Shown: positions 1 through 8,633 of the stretch, piece by piece
Position numbering within the stretch: position 1 is the first letter of the stretch
How the letters are laid out: each line of letters begins with the position of its first letter
NCBI GenBank assembly: GCA_963711465.1
Contig: CAVQEG010000003.1
Location: 62,001 to 126,000 of the forward strand
Length of the DNA: 64,000 nucleotides
Origin: CAVQEG01 sp963711465
GTDB lineage: Bacteria; Bacteroidota; Ignavibacteria; OLB7
Direction: 5' to 3'
Notes under the pieces: generated by a model
Databases searched by the model: none
Seen by the model: the letters and a program-made list of their open reading frames with translations, nothing else
Told to the model about the DNA's origin: nothing
Made by a program: the position numbers and the translations under genes

Positions 1-2
1 TG

Positions 3-578
3 AAGAACTTCGTTCCGCTGCTGCTCACCTACATCCTGTTCGTCATCACCTTCTGGATTCCCTATTTGAACATCGGCACGTTCATCGGGATGCAGGATCT
101 GGTGCCGAAAATGAGCCGCAACGAGTCGATCTCTCCTACAGCGATCTTCGACTCGAAGTACCGGCAGAACATCGGTGAGTTCTTTCTGCTGGCCGGGTTG
201 TTCTACGCCGGAATTCTCTTCGGGTACGTCTTCATGATCGTGGGGGCATTTGTCGTCGGAATGTCGTGGATGCTTGCAATGCCCCTGTTCGTCGATCGTG
301 GAGTGGGTCCGATCGAGGCACTGCGGATGAGCAACCGTCTTACCTATGGCAATAAGGCGAACATCTTTCTGGCGATCATCGGATTCGAAATCGCCATCGC
401 GGCGGTGTACCTGATTCTCATGATGATCAACAAGACGCTGGCCGGCATCGTGGGGTTCATCGCAATTATACTCCTTGCACCGATCATCATCGGAATGACG
501 GCCTACATCTACGGGCGTCTCGTTCCAGGCGCGGCAATGAACGACGATATGGAGCCGAGCGTGGCTCCGGCGGTGTAG
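3..578 (+). CDS. membrane protein, 5' end outside window
   Basis: The reading frame is open from the first base, so the N-terminus probably lies outside the window, although a start at the window edge (the first visible bases are tg, followed by K-N-F) cannot be excluded. About four hydrophobic segments are visible, with a conserved-looking loop DRGVGPIEALRMSN between the second and third. That loop resembles the cytoplasmic loop of DUF4013/DUF975-like integral membrane proteins, in which a P-x-E-A-x-x-x-S motif precedes a helix. The C-terminal tail is short, acidic and polar. No catalytic motif is visible and I do not assign a function. A hairpin at 609-642 follows, between this gene and the convergent beta-helix gene. 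Confidence 0.7.
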   Translation, partial: KNFVPLLLTYILFVITFWIPYLNIGTFIGMQDLVPKMSRNESISPTAIFDSKYRQNIGEFFLLAGLFYAGILFGYVFMIVGAFVVGMSWMLAMPLFVDRGVGPIEALRMSNRLTYGNKANIFLAIIGFEIAIAAVYLILMMINKTLAGIVGFIAIILLAPIIIGMTAYIYGRLVPGAAMNDDMEPSVAPAV

Positions 579-608
579 TCTCCACGACGAATCCGCACGA
601 AACATGTT

Positions 609-642
609 CCGGGCGCAGTCCGATACGTCGGCCTGCGCCCGG
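609..642. terminator. hairpin between convergent genes
   Basis: A perfect 10-bp stem (CCGGGCGCAG pairing with CTGCGCCCGG) encloses a 14-nt loop and is followed on the plus strand by TTGCGTTT. Its place between two converging genes suits a transcription terminator. Confidence 0.5.
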
Positions 643-664
643 TTGCGTTTCAGCGGGCTCGGGT

Positions 665-2086
665 TCATTCCACGATCAGAGTCCCCATGAATTCAGGTAC
701 TGAATCCGGTCGGACGATCCGTACCAGGTAGACGCCGGCAGAGAGGCGGCCCCTGTGCACCACTACTTGCTGACTTCCACCACCGGGGATGCGCGCGACC
801 TCCTCGCCACGCAGGGTGCAGATGCTGATGGATGTCTGCCGCATTCCGTCGGGAAGTCGAATCATCGCCGTGGTCGTCAGAGGATTGGGCGTAATGCTGA
901 ATTCCGCACGAAGTGATGATGCAGGTACGGCCGTTGCCGGAACGAACTCATGGGCGCCGGCATCGATCGAACCTGCGATTGGGCGTGGAGCTCCGGATGC
1001 GGTTGCGCGGTATTCAAACGTCGGACGAAGGTCGAATGTGTCAATGGTGCGAGGAACTACTCCTGCGTCAACGGCGGGAGAGGACGCCATGAGTTCATAG
1101 TCGTTCGACGTCGGGTCGACCAGGCCGGCATCGGCAACCGAAGTGACGACGTTGCCATCGTTCACCACCGAGTCGGCGGTGCCGCTCAGGAACGTTCCGG
1201 GACCAGCCGCAATGTTGTTGATCACCTCGACGAGGTCCGTCCCGTCTTTCACATTGACAAACACACCCGTATGCCGTTCGTTTACGATGGTATTATTCAC
1301 CATGATCAGCCGTTGCGGACCCGGATTGGAGAGCCCTTCGAGCCCGTAGCCGACCATGTTCGAATTCTCGGTCGACTCGCCCTGCTGAATTTCATTGCCG
1401 ACGACGATCGCCGTTCCGCCGTTCGGCAGATCGATCTCGCGGCTGCCGGTGCCGTCGGACTCCGTCGCGAGGCGATTGTAGAGGACGTAGGTCGCGTAGG
1501 CGCGGCTCTTCAGCTCATGGCCCGAGACCGCACCGTGCGAGTAATTGAATCGAAACGTGAGTGAACGGACGTGGTTGATGTAGAGGTTATGCGAGAACCC
1601 GTCGCCTGCGCCGTTGTGGAAGAATTCACAGTGCTCGATGACGATGTCGCTCTCCGAATTGTCGCCGGCAAGGATCCCATCCTGATTGTCGTGGAAATAG
1701 CAGTCGCGGACGGTGAGATTGGTCCCTTCCTCGCGAATTCCCGCACCGTTATTGTCGGGAACCGTACAGAGGGAGAATTCGATGGACTCGACGGTAACGT
1801 TGTTGCCGGAAATGACCCAGATGGCCTTGCCACCGTAGCTGTTGCCATTGGCGCGCATGTGGGCGCGTCCGCCCACCCCCATGAGCACGAGGTCGTTTGC
1901 CGCCCAGCGGGCGACGTCGCCGACATAGATGCCGCCGTCGATTGCCACCGTATCGCCATTGTGCACGAGCGCGGAGACGTCGCTCGGGGCACGATACGTG
2001 CGTGCGGGTCCGACCTGCCACGTCTTCGCGACGAGCGTGACCGAGGTGGAGAGGAGGAACGTGAGGAGCAGGGGGAATCGCTTCAT
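665..2086 (-). CDS. secreted right-handed beta-helix protein with T9SS sorting domain
   Basis: The 473-aa product starts with a signal peptide (MKRFPLLLTFLLSTSVTLVA). The centre (about residues 60-300) has repeated short strands rich in N-N, V-x-I and C-x-F patterns, typical of parallel beta-helix (PbH1) proteins that bind or cleave polysaccharide. No pectate-lyase catalytic set could be placed, so the activity is open. The last 80 residues follow the Bacteroidota Por secretion (T9SS type A) sorting domain: a P-N-P motif, a strand, a L-R-G-E-E turn and a final G-V-Y-L-V-R-I-V strand. The protein is predicted to be exported through the outer membrane and anchored or released at the surface. 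It stands alone and converges on the gene at 3-578. Confidence 0.85.
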   Translation of the reverse strand: MKRFPLLLTFLLSTSVTLVAKTWQVGPARTYRAPSDVSALVHNGDTVAIDGGIYVGDVARWAANDLVLMGVGGRAHMRANGNSYGGKAIWVISGNNVTVESIEFSLCTVPDNNGAGIREEGTNLTVRDCYFHDNQDGILAGDNSESDIVIEHCEFFHNGAGDGFSHNLYINHVRSLTFRFNYSHGAVSGHELKSRAYATYVLYNRLATESDGTGSREIDLPNGGTAIVVGNEIQQGESTENSNMVGYGLEGLSNPGPQRLIMVNNTIVNERHTGVFVNVKDGTDLVEVINNIAAGPGTFLSGTADSVVNDGNVVTSVADAGLVDPTSNDYELMASSPAVDAGVVPRTIDTFDLRPTFEYRATASGAPRPIAGSIDAGAHEFVPATAVPASSLRAEFSITPNPLTTTAMIRLPDGMRQTSISICTLRGEEVARIPGGGSQQVVVHRGRLSAGVYLVRIVRPDSVPEFMGTLIVE

Positions 2087-2189
2087 GGCAGGGGAATGAG
2101 ACGATTGTCGTTTTGTGGATTACCTCCGGAGAGGAGGGTGGTCCCTGACCGCCCGCGTTCAGAATTCCTCATCGGATGTGTCTCCGCAT

Positions 2190-2585
2190 TCATTGATCCC
2201 ACTGAAGCTGGGTGACCTGCAGAAGGTTTCCACAGGTATCGTTGAGCATGGCGATTTTCGAGGCGGTAACGTCGGTCGGCGGCATCGTGAATTCTGCGCC
2301 ACCCTCCTTCATCCGTTCATAGTCAGCATCGACGTCATCGCTGAAGAACATCGCTGCGGGCTGCCCCTGACTGAACAGCGCGGCCTGATATGCGGCAGCG
2401 GCCGGATTGTCGTTGAGGGCCAGTTGCAGCTCGGTTCCATTCGGATCCTCCGGGGAGGTGACGGTGAGCCAGCGGAACGGGCCCTGACTGAAATCCGCCT
2501 TCTTCACGAACCCGAGTACCTGCGTATAGAAGCGAAGCGCCTTCTCCTGATCATCGACGTGCACGGTGGTCAGCTTGATTTTCAT
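2190..2585 (-). CDS. VOC (glyoxalase/bleomycin-resistance) family protein
   Basis: This 131-aa protein is one VOC domain: it opens with K-I-K-L-T-T-V-H-V-D-D-Q-E-K-A-L-R-F-Y and contains a G-P-F-R-W-L-T-V strand and a final N-L-L-Q-V-T-Q-L metal-side strand. Many single-domain VOC proteins of this sort are orphan dioxygenase-like or lyase-like enzymes, or antibiotic-binding proteins; the substrate cannot be told from the sequence. It lies 63 bp downstream of the SRPBCC gene on the same strand. A regulator-SRPBCC-VOC order is common for small stress or degradation operons, so co-transcription is likely. Confidence 0.85.
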   Translation of the reverse strand: MKIKLTTVHVDDQEKALRFYTQVLGFVKKADFSQGPFRWLTVTSPEDPNGTELQLALNDNPAAAAYQAALFSQGQPAAMFFSDDVDADYERMKEGGAEFTMPPTDVTASKIAMLNDTCGNLLQVTQLQWDQ

Positions 2586-2648
2586 ACGGCAATCAATTGA
2601 TTTGAATTGTTGACGGAGCAGGTGAATTGGTGCCGGAGGGAACCGTAT

Positions 2649-3194
2649 TTACTGTTCCGGGATCCGGACGCCGAATTGCGTTGAATACTCGGCGTACAGG
2701 CGTTGCCAGCCACCGAACTTGACGGCGTCTCCGCCGACGAGTCTTCCGATTGGATCGCCACGGAGCAACCGATCGAGCACATCGAAGCAGATATGCCATC
2801 CGGCGGCTCCCATGGCGATGTATCGACGATCGATGGAATGCCAGAGCGTGAGGCGCGTGCCGTCGTCGGTCGGCTCGAGTTCCCACCGCATCCGATTGCC
2901 ACCCCAGGAATATTCGAGGGCGCGAGGACGATCCGCGAGCGTCACTTCGGTCTGGTCGACTACGGGCGCAGGAGCGCCGACGGTAGTCAGCGTCGCGGGA
3001 CCCGTGAACCCGAGGTTGCGATCCGCATCGAAGGGCGCCCACTGGCGAAGCTGGTCGGGTTCCGTCAGTGCCCCCCAGACCACATCGGGGGAATGGCGGA
3101 TCGTTCGAACGAGGACGAGGGTCCAGGAATCACCCTCCCTGTGAATTTCCGCACCGGTTGCTGCGCCCGGTTGGTAGTCCGTTCGATCGCTCAT
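2649..3194 (-). CDS. SRPBCC (AHSA1-like) domain protein
   Basis: The 181-aa product has the START/SRPBCC fold signature of the AHSA1 (activator of Hsp90 ATPase homologue 1-like) group: L-V-R-T-I-R-H-S-P-D-V-V-W-x-A-L-T-E-P at residues 29-47, L-R-Q-W-A-P-F, and a W-E-L-E-P...G-T-R-L-T-L-W-H segment. Such proteins bind hydrophobic ligands in a deep pocket, and many lie beside an ArsR regulator. The ATG overlaps the stop of the ArsR-type frame just upstream (ATGA, 3191-3194), which suggests translational coupling. As that upstream frame is broken, coupling may be disturbed in this strain. Confidence 0.85.
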   Translation of the reverse strand: MSDRTDYQPGAATGAEIHREGDSWTLVLVRTIRHSPDVVWGALTEPDQLRQWAPFDADRNLGFTGPATLTTVGAPAPVVDQTEVTLADRPRALEYSWGGNRMRWELEPTDDGTRLTLWHSIDRRYIAMGAAGWHICFDVLDRLLRGDPIGRLVGGDAVKFGGWQRLYAEYSTQFGVRIPEQ

Positions 3195-3531
3195 GGTTTC
3201 GTCCGCTTCTTCGACGGCGACGGTGAAATGGAATCGAGATGGCGTTCGAGCGCATCGACGTGGGAATTCCAGAGTTGGCGGAACTGATCGAGCCAGGAAT
3301 CGATTTCCCTGAGCGGTTCGGTGCGAACGCTATAGACGCGGCGCTGTGCATCTACCCGAACGTTGACGAAGCCGGCTTCTCGAAGGACGCGCAGGTGTTT
3401 GGAGACGGACGGTGGGACAATCCGAGGGTCTGTTCGATCTCACCCACCGATCGCTCCGACGAGGCGAGCAGACTGAGGATCGCCCGGCGGTTCGGCTCGG
3501 CGATGATGGTAAAGGCTGATTCCACGGCCAC
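3191..3531 (-). pseudogene. ArsR-family regulator with a 1-bp frameshift
   Basis: From GTG at 3531 (or GTG at 3525) the frame reads V-A-V-E-S-A-F-T-I-I-A-E-P-N-R-R-A-I-L-S-L-L and continues to G-E-I-E-Q-T-L-G-L-S, the start of an ArsR winged helix. It then shifts into nonsense and stops. Reading one base over, the rest appears intact: P-S-V-S-K-H-L-R-V-L-R-E-A-G-F-V, then V-Y-S-V-R-T-E-P-L-R-E-I-D-S-W-L to the C-terminus, with its TGA overlapping the next ATG. One missing base in the S-Q-P-S turn, near 3410, explains everything. It is either a recent inactivating deletion or a sequencing error. The intact form would be a repressor of its own operon. Confidence 0.8.
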
Positions 3532-3533
3532 GA

Positions 3534-3553
3534 ATATACGCGACGGCGTATAT
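3534..3553. promoter_or_regulatory. palindromic operator candidate for the ArsR-type operon
   Basis: A perfect inverted repeat, ATATACGC and GCGTATAT with a 4-bp spacer, lies 3 bp upstream of the GTG start of the ArsR-type gene. Its size, AT-rich arms and place match operators bound by ArsR/SmtB dimers. Binding by this regulator is inferred. Confidence 0.55.
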
Positions 3554-3747
3554 ACGTGTCAAGTGATGCGAGGGTGGGGGTGGTAGCGGTTCGGACCACA
3601 GGTGCACCGCTACAGACTCGCCAGCCGCTGTGAGCTGGGGCAATTCCCATTGCGATCGATTGAAATCCGGCAGACATTGCCGGCGATTCGACGGTATCGA
3701 TGCCACAACCGATGCCGTCTCCACCACCACGTTTTCACCGCCTTACC

Positions 3748-4167
3748 ATGGGATCCTTCTATAACAGGAAGTCCGGGAACAGACTCCGACGGCGATTGGG
3801 CTCGTCGGCGACCTCGGCAGAAGAATTTCTCTGGGAATTCCTGCGTCGACGACAGATTCTCGACTGCCGGTTTCGACGCCGGTTCGGCCTCGGTCCGTTC
3901 ATCGTGGATTTCTTTGCCCCCGAAGTTCGGCTCGCCATCGAGGTCGATGACGGCTATCATCTGTCCCCCGCAGGGAGGGCGAGAGACGAACGACGCCAGC
4001 GCTACCTCGAAGATCACGGGATCGCCATGCTGCGCTTCACAAATGCCAGCGTGTTCAATCGACCCGAATGGGTGGTGCTGATCATCGCCCGCCGAGTTGC
4101 AGAACTTCGGCGACAGTGTCCGGAGCGAAGCGCCCGCGCGGGGAATGGCCTGGTGCGGCGACCATAA
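3748..4167 (+). CDS. DUF559 (Vsr-like) endonuclease-fold protein
   Basis: I chose the ATG at 3748, which starts M-G-S-F-Y-N-R-K; an upstream ATG in frame at 3700 would add 16 proline-rich residues unlike the family. The 139-aa protein carries the DUF559 core: A-E-x-x-L-W-x-x-L-R, R-F-R-R-R-F-G-L-G-P-F-I-V-D-F-F, then L-A-I-E-V-D-D-G-Y-H. The D and E-V-D residues match the metal-binding PD-(D/E)xK-type site of this family, which is related to very-short-patch repair nucleases. A role in DNA nicking or repair is inferred from the family; no partner methylase is nearby. The arginine-rich C-terminus after E-L-R-R-Q-C may be disordered. Confidence 0.8.
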   Translation: MGSFYNRKSGNRLRRRLGSSATSAEEFLWEFLRRRQILDCRFRRRFGLGPFIVDFFAPEVRLAIEVDDGYHLSPAGRARDERRQRYLEDHGIAMLRFTNASVFNRPEWVVLIIARRVAELRRQCPERSARAGNGLVRRP

Positions 4168-4325
4168 CGCGAAACATCCGTACTATCGCCCGTTCCGTCG
4201 ATGCACCTCGGACTCAATGTTCAATAATTCAATGAGCTGGGGATTGGAATTCATTCATGGTATTCGACGACCCCGATGGTAAATCATGGACCATGCGGCA
4301 GAAACCGGGAGCATAGGAGGTTGGC

Positions 4326-4751
4326 GTGAACGATCGAGCAATCGGATCTCCCCATCGCTCCGCGAGCACGTACGCACTGGTTGCATTGCTGCTCTTTCAG
4401 GGAGTCAGCGGCATCGGCGGCGGTGCCGCCCTGGTGGCTGCACCGGACGGCAGCGTTCTGCAGATGCCGATCTCGGCGCTGGCGGGTTCACCGTTCGAGA
4501 ACTTCCTCATTCCCGGTCTCACGTTGTTGATCGTCCTCGGTGTCGTGCCGGTGGTCGTCGCAATCGGCCTGCTGCAGCGTCACGAGTGGGCGTGGCGGGT
4601 ATCGGCGCTCATCGGCGCTTCGTTGATCGTGTTCATCATCGTCGAGATCGCGGTGATCGGCTACAGCAGTGAACCGCCATTGCAGCTGATCTACGGTCTG
4701 ACCGGAGTGGCGATTCTGCTCGTTTCGCTGACGCGGTTTGCACGCGCCTGA
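4326..4751 (+). CDS. small four-helix membrane protein
   Basis: The GTG start is supported by a good ribosome site (AGGAGG, about 8 nt upstream). The 141-aa product has four hydrophobic helices at about residues 17-38, 57-80, 88-110 and 117-137, with few charged residues between them and no catalytic motif. I do not recognise the family. It ends 28 bp before the saccharopine-dehydrogenase-like gene on the same strand, so the two may share a transcript. Confidence 0.7.
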   Translation: MNDRAIGSPHRSASTYALVALLLFQGVSGIGGGAALVAAPDGSVLQMPISALAGSPFENFLIPGLTLLIVLGVVPVVVAIGLLQRHEWAWRVSALIGASLIVFIIVEIAVIGYSSEPPLQLIYGLTGVAILLVSLTRFARA

Positions 4752-4779
4752 TGCGCAGTCGCCGTCCTCACCAGTTCCC

Positions 4780-5835
4780 ATGCATAATTCCTACCTCCTA
4801 TACGGCGCTACAGGATACACGGGCCGTCTCATCGCTCGCGAAGCCGTCCGACGCGGCGCCCGGCCGATACTCGGTGGACGCAACGCGGCAAAACTCGCGG
4901 CTGTCGCGGATGAATTCGACCTCGAGCACATTGCATTCGCGGTCGATGATCCGACGGCGATCGACGCAGCACTCGAGGGCACCAATGCCGTCCTGAACTG
5001 TGCCGGTCCCTTCGAACGCACCGCGGACGCGATGGTGGAGGCGTGCCTGAGAACGCGGAAGCATTGTGTGGACATTACCGGGGAGATCGACGTGCTGACA
5101 CGAATTCATGGGAGGGATGCGGAGGCAAAAAAGCAGGGCGTGGTGTTGCTGCCGGGTTCGGGCTTCGACGTCGTTCCCACCGACTGCATGGCGGCGCGTG
5201 TGAAGAAGCGGATGCCGGAGGCGCGCCATCTCGCACTGGTGGTCGGCCTGTTCGGTCCGGCTGGCGTCTCGCGAGGAACGTTCCGCACGTCGATGGCGGG
5301 CATGAAAACCGGGGGAAGGGCGCGCCGCGGAGGAAGGATCGTGGAGGTGCCGATGGGGTCGCCGGCGCGGAGCTTCGATTTCGGCGACGAACGTCGAGTG
5401 GCGCACCGGTTGCCGATGGGGGACGTGTTCACCGCCGGAATCAGTACGGGAATTCCCGACATCGACCTGTATGCCACGCTGCCCCGGTTCGCCCGCGTCG
5501 TGCCGCCGCGGATGCTCAGGCCCGCGCTGGCGACGGCGGCAGGTCAGTGGCTGCTCGAGCGAGTTGCCGGTTTCCTTCCGGAGGGTCCCACCGAGGAACA
5601 GCGGCGAGCATCGCGCAGCGCGGTGCTTGCGATCGCGACGGATGCAGGGGGGAAATCGATCACCGAACAATGGCACGGACCCGATCCCTACACGCTGACG
5701 GCACGGTCCGCGACCGAAATCATCGAACGTGTGCTGGCGGAAACGGTACGGCCGGGTGCACACACGCCATCATCCGCATTCGGTGAGGCGTTCCTGAGAG
5801 AACGATGGGTGCAGCCGGATTCGATCGGTCCGTAA
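4780..5835 (+). CDS. saccharopine dehydrogenase-like (trans-acting enoyl reductase-like) oxidoreductase
   Basis: The ATG at 4780 places the Rossmann motif directly at the N-terminus (L-L-Y-G-A-T-G-Y-T-G), as usual in the family; an upstream in-frame start at 4738 would overlap the membrane gene. The 351-aa protein continues with I-L-G-G-R-N-A-A-K-L, V-L-N-C-A-G-P-F and C-V-D-I-T-G-E, the NAD(P)-binding pattern of saccharopine dehydrogenase-like proteins such as the mycobacterial trans-acting enoyl reductase. The middle holds V-L-L-P-G-S-G-F-D-V-V-P-T-D. The substrate is not predictable; many relatives act on lipid or polyketide intermediates. There is no lysine or polyketide pathway gene nearby. 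Confidence 0.85.
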   Translation: MHNSYLLYGATGYTGRLIAREAVRRGARPILGGRNAAKLAAVADEFDLEHIAFAVDDPTAIDAALEGTNAVLNCAGPFERTADAMVEACLRTRKHCVDITGEIDVLTRIHGRDAEAKKQGVVLLPGSGFDVVPTDCMAARVKKRMPEARHLALVVGLFGPAGVSRGTFRTSMAGMKTGGRARRGGRIVEVPMGSPARSFDFGDERRVAHRLPMGDVFTAGISTGIPDIDLYATLPRFARVVPPRMLRPALATAAGQWLLERVAGFLPEGPTEEQRRASRSAVLAIATDAGGKSITEQWHGPDPYTLTARSATEIIERVLAETVRPGAHTPSSAFGEAFLRERWVQPDSIGP

Positions 5836-5921
5836 TCGATCGACGAATTCTCCGCCCGTAGCCGCAGGCCTCAGAATGCGCCCAAAAAAAATCAGTCCCC
5901 ACAGTCACGGATGCACAACAG

Positions 5922-7448
5922 TCAAGGAATCACAATGATGCGCGTATCGACCGAGACATCTTCGACGCGGACGCGGAGGACGTAGGTCCCCGGGGGAATG
6001 GCGGGGACGTCGATGGTTGCCACGGTCGTTCCGTCGGCGCGTTGCGCGAGCCACGCCGGCATCGACGCGGCGACCACGCGACCGAACAGATCGATCATGG
6101 TCGTCTGCGGTTCGTCCTCGAGCACGCCCCGGAGTGCGACGTGAATTTCGTCGAAGCGGTGAACGGGATTCGGCCACGGGAGGAATTCATCGGCATCGAC
6201 AGCAAGTTCGCCGGATGTCACGTCGTCGAGCCCGATCAGCCGTGGCCACCGTCCCGCCCAGTCGAGACCTGCGAGATAGAGTCCGCGAGTGCGATCGCTC
6301 CAGCTGTGCTCGATATCGGTGATTTCACGGCTGCAGGAAGTGATGCGCCACCCGTCGGGCGTGATTGCAACCTTGGCGGCATGGGAGGTGGCAATGAATC
6401 GTGTTGGCGCGTCGGTGAAGTCGCACGCATCGCCGCTCAGTGCAACGAACGTACCGGGCCCGCTCTTCCAGAACAGATAGACCGAATCGCCGCGCCGAAC
6501 CGCGCATGGGGATTCCGGGTGCGTGTAGTGTTTGAATGGATCGCGAATCGGGCGAACGATTACCGGACCGCGGTCGACCCAGTGGATGAGATCCTCGGAC
6601 GTGGCCACGGCGATGCACGCGTCGCGTTCCTTCATTGCTCCGTCGCCATTGGCCCGCAGGCGGGCAACGTAGTACATGACGAATCCATAGGTGGGATCCT
6701 CGAGCACGAACGGGTCACGACATGAGGTCGGACCTTCCCCCACAACGGTCGTGTCATCGACGGGGAAGTACGAGGCCCAGGAGGTGTCCGGCACGAAGAG
6801 CGGGCGCGGCTCCTGACGATTCCAGTGGATCAGATCATCGCTCGTGGCCAGCAGGATCCGCTCTCCGGCGAAGAATGACTGGCGATTGCCCGTGTAGAAC
6901 ATGAACCACGTTCCACCGTGCTGGATAACCGACGGCGCGTAGACGTGTGCACCGTCGAGTTCCCCGGTCGGCCCTGTGGTCAACGCCGGCGGCTGGAGCG
7001 TCCAGTCGACGAGGTCCGGCGATGTGGCATGACCGATGGTCACCTCGTTACCCGCACGTGCCCATCCGCCGTCGACGGCGATGAACGAGACCTCATTGAA
7101 CGCACTTGCTGCCGAGGTATTCGCGCCTGCGGCGTCAAACGACATCCGGCCGGTCGCAGTGGGCTGCAACGTCTGGATCGCCTCCTTTCCGAGGACCGAC
7201 CCACCGTCGTCGGGACCGATGCCGCCGCCGCCGAGTTTATCGTCACCGCCGATGGTACCGAGGATGAAGAACAGGTGCCACAGCGAGCCGTCGAAGACGA
7301 TGGAGTGATCGTTGATGTAGTGGCCGGGGATATCGAATACATACGTGAAGAGGACGCTGTCGCGCTGCGGATCGACGATCGTCGGCTGAGCCCGTACCGT
7401 GGTGGCGGCAAGCGCGAGAATGGCGAGAACGATGATCGAGTGGCGCAT
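5922..7448 (-). CDS. secreted GH32/GH43-like beta-propeller protein with T9SS sorting domain
   Basis: The start at 7448 gives a clean signal peptide (M-R-H-S-I-I-V-L-A-I-L-A-L-A...A-Q); the frame is open further upstream but the added residues are proline-rich and atypical. The ~508-aa product has repeated blades typical of the five-bladed propeller of glycoside hydrolase families 32, 43 and 68: H-L-F-F-I, H-A-T-S-P-D-L-V-D-W, W-F-M-F-Y-T-G-N, A-T-S-D-D-L-I-H-W (twice) and C-R-D-P-F-V. The C-R-D-P-F motif matches the conserved R-D-P containing the transition-state aspartate of GH32/43. The end (W-P-N-P-V-H, D-L-F-G-R-V, P-G-T-Y-V-L-R-V-R-V) is a T9SS sorting domain. It is probably a surface enzyme acting on a polysaccharide; the substrate is unknown. 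Confidence 0.8.
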   Translation of the reverse strand: MRHSIIVLAILALAATTVRAQPTIVDPQRDSVLFTYVFDIPGHYINDHSIVFDGSLWHLFFILGTIGGDDKLGGGGIGPDDGGSVLGKEAIQTLQPTATGRMSFDAAGANTSAASAFNEVSFIAVDGGWARAGNEVTIGHATSPDLVDWTLQPPALTTGPTGELDGAHVYAPSVIQHGGTWFMFYTGNRQSFFAGERILLATSDDLIHWNRQEPRPLFVPDTSWASYFPVDDTTVVGEGPTSCRDPFVLEDPTYGFVMYYVARLRANGDGAMKERDACIAVATSEDLIHWVDRGPVIVRPIRDPFKHYTHPESPCAVRRGDSVYLFWKSGPGTFVALSGDACDFTDAPTRFIATSHAAKVAITPDGWRITSCSREITDIEHSWSDRTRGLYLAGLDWAGRWPRLIGLDDVTSGELAVDADEFLPWPNPVHRFDEIHVALRGVLEDEPQTTMIDLFGRVVAASMPAWLAQRADGTTVATIDVPAIPPGTYVLRVRVEDVSVDTRIIVIP

Positions 7449-7778
7449 ACGAAGAATGCTCCTGCGAACCGGGGTGATCGGTTGCGCATGTGGTCGAGTC
7501 GGGAACCGCGGACTGACGGGATTCGCCGGTGGGGGTGGGCTCCACGCGGCGCTCCGCGGCAATGGTACGAATTCAGCCCGGACCGGCGGTCGGAATTATG
7601 TCCGTAGCTTGTAGGCTTTGTCGATGCCGACGGCGGATTATCCCCATCGTCGGATCGTGGTGTCGCGAGTCGGGTTCGGTAGCCCGTTGACGCGCAGAAC
7701 AGTATCGCCCGGGCCTGTTCGTCAACACCGCGACGGCAAACCACACTCATTGAACATTCTTACTCGAACCTGCAGTTC
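7449..7778. other. divergent intergenic region
   Basis: These 330 bp separate the divergent GH32/43-like and FKBP genes and should hold both promoters. I see no convincing coding frame. An imperfect inverted repeat (GTTGACG...AACAG and CTGTTCGTCAAC, about 7687-7735) could be a regulatory site for the FKBP gene. Confidence 0.4.
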
Positions 7779-8468
7779 ATGAAACACGCACTCGCATTTG
7801 CGTTCGCACTGCTGTTGCTCGGCGCCACCGGCGCATCGGCGCAGAAGACGACGCTGAAGACGCAGAAGGATTCCACCAGCTACGGTCTCGGTGTTCAGCT
7901 CGGACAGCAGATCTACGCGGCCAAGGAACAGATCGATGTCGACCGGTTCATCGCGGGCATTCGCGATCGCTTCGATGGAAAGGCGAAGCTCTCCGATGCA
8001 GAGGCGATGGAGCTGGTACAGACATTCCAGAAGCAGATGGCGGCGCTGCAGCAGCAGAAAGCGGCGGCGGCGGCAACGGACAACATCGCGGCCGAGAAGC
8101 ACTTCCTCGACTCCAATCGGAAGGCGGAGGGCGTGCATGAGACCGCGAGCGGCCTGCAGTACCGGATCCTGACGCCGGGTACCGGTCCGTCGCCGACCGA
8201 TTCGAGCACCGTCACTGTGGACTACACCGGAACGCTTCCCGACGGAACCGTTTTCGACAGCTCCGTCGAGCGCGGCAAGCCCGCCACATTCCCCGTCAAC
8301 GGCGTGATCAGCGGGTGGACCGAGGCGCTGCAGCTGATGAAGGAAGGCGCCAAGTGGCAGCTGTTCATTCCCGCGAAGCTCGCGTATGGCGAACGCGGCG
8401 CGGGTCAGCAGATCGGACCGAACCAGATGCTGATCTTCGACGTCCAGCTGCTGAAGGTCAACGACTGA
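7779..8468 (+). CDS. FKBP-type peptidyl-prolyl isomerase (FkpA/Mip-like)
   Basis: The 229-aa product has a signal peptide cut near A-S-A-Q-K. It is followed by an FKBP_N dimerisation region (residues 25-110: S-Y-G-L-G-V-Q-L-G-Q-Q, then a Q/A-rich helix) and an FKBP_C domain (about 120-228). The latter has the active-site strands V-T-V-D-Y-T-G-T-L-P-D-G-T-V-F-D-S-S and I-P-A-K-L-A-Y-G-E-R-G-A-G. This is the standard architecture of periplasmic Mip/FkpA chaperone-isomerases that assist folding of outer-membrane proteins, which fits the many beta-barrel and surface proteins here. It is monocistronic: a strong hairpin at 8537-8570 follows. Confidence 0.95.
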   Translation: MKHALAFAFALLLLGATGASAQKTTLKTQKDSTSYGLGVQLGQQIYAAKEQIDVDRFIAGIRDRFDGKAKLSDAEAMELVQTFQKQMAALQQQKAAAAATDNIAAEKHFLDSNRKAEGVHETASGLQYRILTPGTGPSPTDSSTVTVDYTGTLPDGTVFDSSVERGKPATFPVNGVISGWTEALQLMKEGAKWQLFIPAKLAYGERGAGQQIGPNQMLIFDVQLLKVND

Positions 8469-8536
8469 CCGGAATTCAGATGCGTCACCGGGAACGAGTC
8501 CCGCGCGGCGCTCGAATTCTCCCCGTCAGAATACAA

Positions 8537-8570
8537 TCGAGGGAGCGCTGCAGAAGCGGCGCTCCCTCGA
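8537..8570 (+). terminator. terminator hairpin after the FKBP gene
   Basis: A perfect 12-bp stem (TCGAGGGAGCGC with GCGCTCCCTCGA) has a 10-nt loop, 68 bp after the FKBP stop. There is no long T-run after it, so efficiency is uncertain. Confidence 0.6.
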
Positions 8571-8599
8571 TGCGTCTGATTCCATGACATAGGTCATGG

Positions 8600-8627
8600 T
8601 TGTCGAAATGACCGTCTGCTACCTTTG
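8600..8627 (+). promoter_or_regulatory. Bacteroidota-type promoter before the 8.6-8.9 kb transcript
   Basis: TTG at 8600-8602 and TACCTTTG at 8620-8627 match the -33/-7 (TAnnTTTG) pattern of the primary sigma factor in Bacteroidota, with 17 bp between. Transcription would begin near 8634. Confidence 0.5.
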
Positions 8628-8633
8628 CATCGG

